Shown here one piece after another: positions 35,501 to 40,412 of a stretch of DNA of 40,412 bases. Origin of the DNA: a virus. The stretch is taken from positions 1 to 40,412 of the IMG/VR virus record IMGVR_UViG_3300046536_000163. One strand, 5' to 3'. A program made the translations under genes and the position numbers. Each line of letters starts with the position of its first letter. Within the stretch, counting starts at the first letter, position 1. Under the pieces are notes generated by a model, which saw nothing but the letters and a program-made list of their open reading frames with translations, made no database searches and was not told where the DNA came from.

Positions 35501-35941
35501 AGCATGTACGGCGCTGGAATCGACAGCGCCAAGGGGCTGATTAAGGGCCTTCAGTCTCAGGAATCCGCCATCCAGAAGGCAATGCAGAAGATTGCCGACC
35601 AAATGGCGAAGACCATCCGGAAGTCTCTCGGTATTCAGAGCCCGTCTCGGGTGTTCCACGAAATCGGGACCTTCGTCACGGCCGGTCTTGCGAACGGCAT
35701 CACCAGCACGACCGGAAACGCCGTACGGGCTGTCTCCGGGCTTAGCTCGGCGGTCGTTCGTGCTGGCTCCGCCCCGACCCTTTCGGGTGGGCGTAGCGGC
35801 CCGCAGGTTGTGCACAATCACGTGCACGTCGAGGTGCACGGCACCGTGCGAAGCGATCGTGACCTTCGCGACCTGTTCCAGCAAGAAATGCTGCGGCTCG
35901 GCGGACGCAACTCCGTGACGTGGCAGCCGTACCGACGCTAG
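32534..35941 (+). CDS. Tape measure protein
   Basis: 1135 residues, the largest gene; ATG 32534. Residues 60-290 match the tail tape measure domain (AADFQTQMTRVRTGAGELASNMGMVSNGVLAMAGQVGQS). Hydrophobic segments near 425-480 (LVLASAIGGVLVIGLAAAAAAAWAF, VTWIVVGVMALIAALVELV) suit membrane insertion on DNA entry. The C-terminal part has three copies of a motif: LGIKSPSRVF (DEVGKWIPHGIAAGV), LGIASPSKVF (QLGIWINVGLANGL) and LGIQSPSRVF (EIGTFVTAGLANGI). At the usual 0.15 nm per residue the tail would be about 170 nm. Ends exactly at palindrome S12. Confidence 0.93.
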   Translation: MGGLPPVFIEFLGRSTGFMATSKGVRSELKAVEREGGGNVAKFGAVSKAALLGVGVAAAVAAIKTVHMAADFQTQMTRVRTGAGELASNMGMVSNGVLAMAGQVGQSTASLTTGLYTVESAGFHGANALNVLRVSAMGAKVGAASLGSVTDAVTTAMNAYGLKTNDVAKTQQNATDVMNALIGTEAEGKTNMEALAGSMASILPVSSAAKVGLNEVLGAMATMTSQGTSADVAATYLRQTIGQLSNPSAKAAATMKGLGLSATAVSQELGTKGLAATLTTLTDAIKNKMGPSGTVLIDTLAKAAKSGKDYQSQLNKMSGSQKTYIGALATMVGGTKSMMGALQLTGGHMAVFQANVAGVAQHVKDGGHGIEGWADVQKTFNQRMAEAKGSIEAVAISIGQVLLPYATKMVGWLSTGVGWLTRHRSAVLVLASAIGGVLVIGLAAAAAAAWAFAGAILANPVTWIVVGVMALIAALVELVMHWKAVWTWIKTDIPGVVKVFTAAWQAGWSLLQTLWQDGVTAVQAIAKWLDDNVLKWLQARLSDLTTWWSANSLEISQAWSLVWKIVQNEASIVWSWLKTGLVVLQGVWNVAWAVIKGVVVLVWDAISNAVTFAMHAVMNVISIVLDVVTGHWGKAWSDLKKLVTQAFSDVTRFLGGLASDFGSLLYSAGTALIDGLIKGVESMASTAVDTVKNIGKSAVSGIKSILGIKSPSRVFRDEVGKWIPHGIAAGVLAHAGVVNDAMTSTADGAVKSFSDRLGIASPSKVFRQLGIWINVGLANGLTGSQAQVKSATAKTETLLMQSYNNLLDLAAKAASGKTRDGVFGGYYKSTENKVKSLESYVAKEGAVLLRLASQRDSVASRLKSAQSNLATLTKAWWTERNSVASNIMQGASVVMQSSNGGALGANDIVQNMTDQVQSATQFAGNLDKLKKMGLSTDLIAQIAGSGVSQGGATAQALASSANVAQIKQLNDMQTSLARAANNTGATVADSMYGAGIDSAKGLIKGLQSQESAIQKAMQKIADQMAKTIRKSLGIQSPSRVFHEIGTFVTAGLANGITSTTGNAVRAVSGLSSAVVRAGSAPTLSGGRSGPQVVHNHVHVEVHGTVRSDRDLRDLFQQEMLRLGGRNSVTWQPYRR

Positions 35942-35966
35942 GCACCTACTCAACGTGAGTAGGTGC
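35942..35966 (+). promoter_or_regulatory. 25-bp palindrome S12
   Basis: Perfect GCACCTACTCA-ACG-TGAGTAGGTGC that begins one base after the tape measure stop codon. The next gene starts at GTG 35990, so the palindrome sits at the boundary between tail shaft and tip genes. Confidence 0.75.
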
Positions 35967-35989
35967 CCCGTTCCAGAGGGGTGCCCGAC

Positions 35990-38848
35990 GTGGCTACGAA
36001 TCCGAACTACGCACTCGTTGCTGACGAATGGGCACCCCTCTCCGGTGCGGCCAACGGGGCTATCCCGTCCGGTCGGTGGGTCGAGCTGACCCGCCGCACT
36101 CGGCACGGCGTCTCGATCAAGCGGGGTAAGCAGTACGAGCTAGACCAGGCGCAGGCAGGGGAGTACTCGACCACGCTGGAGAACTCAGACGGGGCACTCG
36201 ACCCGCTGAACTCCGCCGGTCCCTGGGCGGGCAACATTCGCCCGTACCAGCCGTACCGGCGTCGGCTCATGGTGACGCCCGTTGCCAACCTGCTGCCTCA
36301 GAGCATCGCCACGGGCGGGGACGGTACGGCAGCCGGGCCGATTCCCTCGACCTTCTACGTGAACACTCCGACGGCTGCCATCACCTCGACCATCGTCGCC
36401 CTCGGGGCGGGCGTGGCGTTCGAGGAATCCAACGCCTTCTCGTTCGCGATTCCGTCCGGGCAAGGGGTGAACTCGGGAATCTTCAACACTGACGTCCAGT
36501 CGGTAATCCCCGGGCAGACGTACACCTTCTCTCTCTACGTCGCCAACAACACGGCGAGCACCACGACCCGCGTCCTCCCGTACATATCCTGGTACAACTC
36601 CAGTGGCTCGGCCGTGTTCGGGAACGGCACGGGAACCGACATGGTCGGAGCGGCCGGAAACCCTTCCTGGCAGCGAATCACGGTCACCGCTACGGCCCCG
36701 GCGTCGTGCTACGGGATGCGTCTCGGCATGAACGTTGGAACCACGACAGCCGCAGCGAGCACGATCCTTATCGACGGCCTTCAGCTTGAGAAGGGCTCGA
36801 CTGCAACGGCGTGGGTCAACCCCGGGTACTGGTACTCAGTCTTCTCGGGCTTTGTCGAGCGGTTCCCGAGTCAGTACACCGACGGGGGCACCCGAGGCGA
36901 GGTTGTGCCGACGGCTGTCGACGCCTTCGCGCTGCTGGCTCAGCGCACCCTAGACGACCCGCTGAGCGAGGAACTCCGGTACCTCGGGCCCCGCTTCGTC
37001 TACAAGCTCAACGACCCGGCAGGGTCGACTCTGGCGAGCGACGCGACCGGCAACAACCCGGGCGTTCCGACGGTCAACGGCAAGTCGGGTGCTGGCTCGC
37101 TGGTCTTTGGCACCAGCATCACGGCCACGGACACCGTGAACGGCGTGTACGCCGGTTCGGACACCGTGTGCACCATCAGCAACTGGGAGCCCGGAACGCT
37201 GGCGGGGACCGGCGGGAACACTTACGGCGGCGCTACCATGCTCGCCCTTGACAAGGCAGGCATTAAGGGCCCGGCGAACACGTCCGAGTGGACTCGCGTA
37301 ATCGCCTTCCGGTACACGGGGGGGACGATTACCGACGACGCCCGCATTTGGTCGGCGTACGACGCCAGCAACAACAACGTCGGGCCGAACGGTGCCAACG
37401 TCGATGCTTGGATGAACAACACCGGTGTGTACCTGTCGACGGGAGGGACGCTCGCCCCGAACGGGAACAGCGCAACCTTCGCCACAAGCGGCACAGTGAA
37501 CCCGGCTGACGGGAACTGGCACCTCGCCGTATTCGGCATGAGCGTGTCCGGCGGGAAGATTCTCGCGAGCCTCGACGGCGCAACGACAGGTGCCGTGTCG
37601 GCTACCTGGAATTCGGCAAACATCCCCTCGGGGCTGTCGTGTGACACCCTCGGCGGGTGGCGCGTCGCGTCCCTCGGGAACCTTGCGACGTTCAACTTCA
37701 AGGGTGATCTCTCGTTCGCCGCTGAGTTCCCGTACATGCTGAACTCGACCCAAATCAGCGGGCTCTACACCGCTTGGCGGAATCAGGGCATGGGGGAGTC
37801 GACCGGCAGCCGGTACGCCCGCATTCTCCGGTACGCCGGATACACCGGGGGAACGTGGCTCGACACCGGTAACACGGCGAGCATGGGACCGGCGAGTGAC
37901 ATCACGGGTGCCGACGCTCTCAGCGCACTTCAGGGCGTGGTCGACACTGAGTCCGGTTCCCATTGGGTGCAGGGCTCCGGGACGATCCGCTTCCGGGGGC
38001 GCACGGCGCGGTACAACGCGCTGACACCCGTCGTGGTCCTCGGCGAGGGTTCCGGCGAGATCCCATACGAGGATCTTCAGCTGGACTACGACCCGACGCA
38101 CCTCGCCAACATAGTGACGGTTACACAGACCAGCACGGGGCAGACGTTCGTGGCGCAGGACGCTACCAGCATCGCTAACTACATGCCCCGGCCGCTCGCC
38201 CGCACGGTGAACTCGACCAGCGCACTCGAATGCCAGGATGCGGCCGACTACTTGCTGAGCAGGTACAAGAACCCGCTTCCGCGTGTCTCGGCCGTGAAAA
38301 TCAACCTGTCCGGCAACCCCTCGGCGTGGGCCTCGCTGATGGTGCTTGAACTCGGCACCCGCATTCGCGTGATGCGTCGGCCGAGCGGCGCACCTGCCAT
38401 TCAGGTTGACTGCTTTGTCGAACAAATGCAGTGGGACTTTGACGACCAGGGCGGGGCGTGGCTGGTACTCCAGTGCAGCCCGGCCGACACGCGTCCGTAC
38501 GGCCAGTTCGCCGCTTGGCACTCGACCCTCAATTCCCCCTTCTCTATCGGCGCGGGGAACGTGACCATCGGTCCGTCCGCTGACAACACGAACCCGCTCG
38601 CCGCTCAGATCGGCATGGGGCAGCAACTCGTCATTGACCCCGGTACGGCCATTGCCGAAACGGTCACGGTCACTCAGGTTGGCACGACGTTCTCGGGGTG
38701 GACGTCAGCGTTCTTCAACTTCACTCCGAATCTCGCGTACAACCACGCCAGCGGAGCAGTGGTTTGCGAGCCCCTGCCGTCCGGCGCGACCGCCCCGACC
38801 GCTTACGACGCCGCTGCGGCATTCGACGCAATTTCCTTCGCCTACTAG
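35990..38848 (+). CDS. Large tail-tip protein with carbohydrate-binding-like domains
   Basis: A 952-residue protein from GTG 35990, with GAGGGG 8 bases upstream. Residues 1-110 and 630-870 form the distal-tail-like frame (SGRWVELTRRTRHGVSIKRGKQYELDQAQAGEYSTTLENSDGALDP; later IPYEDLQLDYDPTHLANIVTVTQTSTG and a C-terminal FVEQMQWDFDDQGGAWLVLQCSPAD). Between them lie a beta-sandwich (about 115-270; FAIPSGQGVNSGIFNT, YTFSLYVANNTASTTTRVLPYISWYNSSG and ILIDGLQLEKGS, as in carbohydrate-binding modules) and a LamG/concanavalin-like domain (about 335-590; NPGVPTVNGKSGAGSLVF, NWHLAVFGMSV). It would combine baseplate structure with glycan recognition on the host surface. Confidence 0.75.
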   Translation: MATNPNYALVADEWAPLSGAANGAIPSGRWVELTRRTRHGVSIKRGKQYELDQAQAGEYSTTLENSDGALDPLNSAGPWAGNIRPYQPYRRRLMVTPVANLLPQSIATGGDGTAAGPIPSTFYVNTPTAAITSTIVALGAGVAFEESNAFSFAIPSGQGVNSGIFNTDVQSVIPGQTYTFSLYVANNTASTTTRVLPYISWYNSSGSAVFGNGTGTDMVGAAGNPSWQRITVTATAPASCYGMRLGMNVGTTTAAASTILIDGLQLEKGSTATAWVNPGYWYSVFSGFVERFPSQYTDGGTRGEVVPTAVDAFALLAQRTLDDPLSEELRYLGPRFVYKLNDPAGSTLASDATGNNPGVPTVNGKSGAGSLVFGTSITATDTVNGVYAGSDTVCTISNWEPGTLAGTGGNTYGGATMLALDKAGIKGPANTSEWTRVIAFRYTGGTITDDARIWSAYDASNNNVGPNGANVDAWMNNTGVYLSTGGTLAPNGNSATFATSGTVNPADGNWHLAVFGMSVSGGKILASLDGATTGAVSATWNSANIPSGLSCDTLGGWRVASLGNLATFNFKGDLSFAAEFPYMLNSTQISGLYTAWRNQGMGESTGSRYARILRYAGYTGGTWLDTGNTASMGPASDITGADALSALQGVVDTESGSHWVQGSGTIRFRGRTARYNALTPVVVLGEGSGEIPYEDLQLDYDPTHLANIVTVTQTSTGQTFVAQDATSIANYMPRPLARTVNSTSALECQDAADYLLSRYKNPLPRVSAVKINLSGNPSAWASLMVLELGTRIRVMRRPSGAPAIQVDCFVEQMQWDFDDQGGAWLVLQCSPADTRPYGQFAAWHSTLNSPFSIGAGNVTIGPSADNTNPLAAQIGMGQQLVIDPGTAIAETVTVTQVGTTFSGWTSAFFNFTPNLAYNHASGAVVCEPLPSGATAPTAYDAAAAFDAISFAY

Positions 38849-38849
38849 G

Positions 38850-38874
38850 CCACCTACTCAACGTGAGTAGGTGC
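38850..38874 (+). promoter_or_regulatory. 25-bp palindrome S13
   Basis: CCACCTACTCA-ACG-TGAGTAGGTGC (first base differs), just after the tail-tip stop and 13 bases before the next start. Confidence 0.7.
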
Positions 38875-38887
38875 CTCGGGAGCCTCT

Positions 38888-39421
38888 ATGACAAACCTTG
38901 CCGTTCCAGTACCAGCACAGGAAACCGTCGGCAATCTGATCACGGCGGCACTGTGGAACGCCAACGTCTACAACGGGTTGACGTACCTCCTTAACCGTCC
39001 GCTGTTCACCGGGTACCAGACGACCGCGCAGAGTGTCACTAACACGGCGTGGACGTCGCTCAACATCGACACCGAAGACCTTGACGGGTACGGCGGGCAC
39101 AGTAACACCGTTAACCCGAGTCGGTACACGCCAACAGTTCCCGGTACCTACCTGCTAATTGGGACAGTCGGCTTCGCCTCCAACGCGACCGGCTACCGGT
39201 GCGCTCGCCTCTGCCTGAACGGCAGTCTGATCAAGGGTACGGGTGTCCAGCTCCCCGCTACCACCGGTATTTGGGGGGCGACGACCCTCGGCTTCGTCGT
39301 GTGCAACGGGACGACGGACTACCTAGAGCTTCAGGGGTGGCAGAGCAGTGGAGCCGCGCTGAACACGAACCCAAATGCTGAGTCCTCGCCCGCATTTCGG
39401 GCGCTCTGGATATCCAACTAA
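38888..39421 (+). CDS. Tail fibre or tip protein with C1q-like jelly-roll domain
   Basis: A 177-residue protein; ATG 38888 with GGGAG 8 bases upstream. The N-terminus TNLAVPVPAQETVGNLITAALWNANVYNGLTYLLNRPLF is a common attachment segment (Q-x-xG-xxITAxxWNANV). Residues 45-177 are beta-rich: WTSLNIDTEDLDGYGGHSN, YTPTVPGTYLLIGTVGFASNATGYRCARLCLNGSLIKGT and GTTDYLELQGWQSSGAALN, as in C1q/TNF-like jelly rolls with PGxYxxxGxVxF. Probably a receptor-binding tip. Its first codons contain a copy of the early motif (38891-38906). Confidence 0.75.
   Translation: MTNLAVPVPAQETVGNLITAALWNANVYNGLTYLLNRPLFTGYQTTAQSVTNTAWTSLNIDTEDLDGYGGHSNTVNPSRYTPTVPGTYLLIGTVGFASNATGYRCARLCLNGSLIKGTGVQLPATTGIWGATTLGFVVCNGTTDYLELQGWQSSGAALNTNPNAESSPAFRALWISN
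38891..38906 (+). promoter_or_regulatory. Early-motif-like sequence P9 inside the tail-fibre start
   Basis: ACAAACCTTGCCGTTC matches P6 (CGAAACCTTGCCGTTC) at 14 of 16 bases but lies within the first codons of the tail gene. It may be a promoter for the lysis genes or a coincidence of coding sequence. Confidence 0.3.
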
Positions 39422-39438
39422 CCCTCGGGGGTACCTGC

Positions 39439-40110
39439 ATGATTTACGGCATTGACGTAGCGTCCTACCAGACGTCCACGTTCAGCACGTCCGGGCTGTC
39501 CTTCGTCTTCGTGAAGGCGACCGAAGGCACGAACTACCTGAACCCGAAGTACGCCGCGCAGATTGCGCACGCTCGCGCGGCCGGAATGGTCGTCGGTCAC
39601 TACCACTTCGGCAAGGTGGGAAGCGGGGCCGCTCAGGCTGCCTACTTCCTGTCCAGGGCCGACGTGCGGACCGGCGACATCCTGTGTTTCGACTGGGAGA
39701 CCTCCGGGGTTTCGCAGGCCGAGCGCGACCAGTTCATGAAGGCCGTCAAGGCGAAGTACCCGAACCATCGCGTCGTGCTGTACTGCAACACCGACTATTG
39801 GTTCCACAACGACACCGAGAACTACGCGGGTGACGGTCTGTGGATCGCCGACCCGAACCACCCGGCGGGGAAGCCCGGCATCCGGCACCCGTGGGTGTTC
39901 CATCAGTACTCGTCCGCGAACGGCGTTGACCACAACGTGGCCAACTTCGCGAGCGTCGCCGCGCTGAAGGCATGGGCCGGTGTCACCGTGCCGAAGCCTG
40001 TCACCTCGCCGAGGCCGACCCCGGTCAAGGTGGTCCCGGCTCCGACCCTCGACCAGCGCGTGACTGCCCTTGAGAAGGCCGTCAAGGCACTTCAGGCGAA
40101 GGTGAAGTAA
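39439..40110 (+). CDS. Endolysin, GH25 (Chalaropsis-type) lysozyme
   Basis: A 223-residue protein; ATG 39439 follows the tail-fibre gene by 17 bases with CTCGGGGG upstream. GIDVASYQ (D6) and CFDWETSG (D85, E87) are the catalytic strands of glycoside hydrolase family 25; GHYHFGKV and VLYCNTDYWF are typical inner strands, and HPWVFHQYSSANGVDHNVANF the final ones. It cuts the beta-1,4 bond between MurNAc and GlcNAc. After the domain come a Pro-rich linker (PKPVTSPRPTPVKVVPAP) and a short coiled coil (LDQRVTALEKAVKALQAKVK) rather than a known wall-binding repeat. No signal peptide, so a holin is needed. Confidence 0.92.
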   Translation: MIYGIDVASYQTSTFSTSGLSFVFVKATEGTNYLNPKYAAQIAHARAAGMVVGHYHFGKVGSGAAQAAYFLSRADVRTGDILCFDWETSGVSQAERDQFMKAVKAKYPNHRVVLYCNTDYWFHNDTENYAGDGLWIADPNHPAGKPGIRHPWVFHQYSSANGVDHNVANFASVAALKAWAGVTVPKPVTSPRPTPVKVVPAPTLDQRVTALEKAVKALQAKVK

Positions 40111-40412
40111 TGGGGAACCCTCTGTCGTCGCCTGACTGGGCGTACGTCGTTGGAGCGGCCCTCACGGCTGTTCCCGCCGCTCTGGTCGGCCGACGGCACC
40201 GAGGGGCCGCGCAGACCGAAGGACAGGCGACCCGTTCGGCCGTGACCGACGCCCTGAATCAGGCTGTCGGCACGCTGACGGGTCGCCTCGACTCCGTCGA
40301 CTCGAAACTAGCCGACGTACAGACGTGGCAGGCAGCCCACACGACCGAGCACGCGATTTCCGCGCTCACCGCAACTGACCTACGGCGCACGCGACTTGAG
40401 CGCCGCACCACT
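40110..40412 (+). CDS. Holin-like membrane protein, 5' part of a gene split by the window ends
   Basis: ATG 40110 overlaps the endolysin stop (TAATG). The product begins MGNPLSSPDWAYVVGAALTA and continues VPAALVGRRHRGAAQTEGQ, one hydrophobic helix (about residues 11-26) followed by a basic turn and a long helical tail. The frame is open to the end of the window; because 40286-40412 equals 1-127 it continues to the TGA at 143-145, giving 106 residues. The topology of one helix plus a polar helical tail is seen in many actinophage holin-associated proteins. Confidence 0.75.
   Translation, partial: MGNPLSSPDWAYVVGAALTAVPAALVGRRHRGAAQTEGQATRSAVTDALNQAVGTLTGRLDSVDSKLADVQTWQAAHTTEHAISALTATDLRRTRLERRTT
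40286..40412. repeat. Terminal direct repeat, right copy
   Basis: Identical to bases 1-127. Removing one copy gives a circular unit of 40,285 bp. Confidence 0.9.

Noticed and set aside
1-40412. CRISPR array
   Set aside because: Repeats found are dispersed and palindromic, without regular repeat-spacer structure.
1-40412. Insertion sequence or transposase gene
   Set aside because: No transposase motif was seen. The long inverted repeats at 2733 and 19942 do not flank a transposase-like gene and include their own terminal repeats.

Overview
The window is the complete genome of a temperate siphophage of a high-GC actinobacterium, most likely a Streptomyces or close relative. The first 127 bases are repeated exactly as the last 127 (1-127 = 40286-40412), so it is a closed circular assembly of about 40,285 bp whose arbitrary break falls inside a holin-like gene. 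High GC, GTG/TTG starts, a phiC31-type large serine integrase with a phiC31 gp3-like directionality factor, and an HK97-type head with a long-tailed siphovirus module all point to the phiC31/R4/TG1 world of Streptomyces phages. I could not run similarity searches, so names rest on motifs, length and order.

Layout. (1) 39439-507 across the junction: lysis (GH25 endolysin, two holin-like membrane proteins). (2) 588-14829: rightward early region: dNMP kinase, a large Ala/Glu-rich protein, Cas4/RecB-like exonuclease, RNA ligase, a His-rich lipoprotein, gp3-like RDF, Holliday-junction-resolvase-like nuclease, primase-helicase, family A DNA polymerase, a sigma-70-like factor and many small proteins. 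(3) 14830-19912: lysogeny region with the only leftward genes (three, 15484-16833), the serine integrase, and an HTH protein preceded by six operators. (4) 20214-20968: seven tRNA-like genes. (5) 21045-38848: packaging (two HNH proteins, terminases), portal, protease, capsid, connector, tail tube, frameshifted chaperones, tape measure and tail-tip genes. (6) 38888-39421: jelly-roll-like tail protein.

The most striking content is non-coding. Four unrelated repeat families organise the genome: a 25-bp palindrome (GCACCTACTCA-N3-TGAGTAGGTGC) at 11 near-perfect and 2 degenerate places, mostly gene boundaries, some overlapping apparent promoters; a 16-nt directional motif (YGAAACCYTGCCGKTC) ahead of the early operons and the tRNA array; a 16-bp palindrome (GTCTA-N6-TAGAC) six times in front of the HTH gene and once ahead of the sigma-factor gene; and two long inverted-repeat pairs (about 92 nt, 2733/19942; 41 nt, 7817/29641). 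A Crp-type box (TGTGA-N6-TCACA) also lies ahead of the sigma-factor gene.

My reading, which is inference, is a lysis-lysogeny network. An autoregulated HTH protein, and possibly host Crp, would control a phage sigma factor that may read the early motif, while a second protein bound at the dispersed palindromes would silence or attenuate transcription across the prophage, comparable in logic to phiC31 CIRs and mycobacteriophage L5 stoperators.
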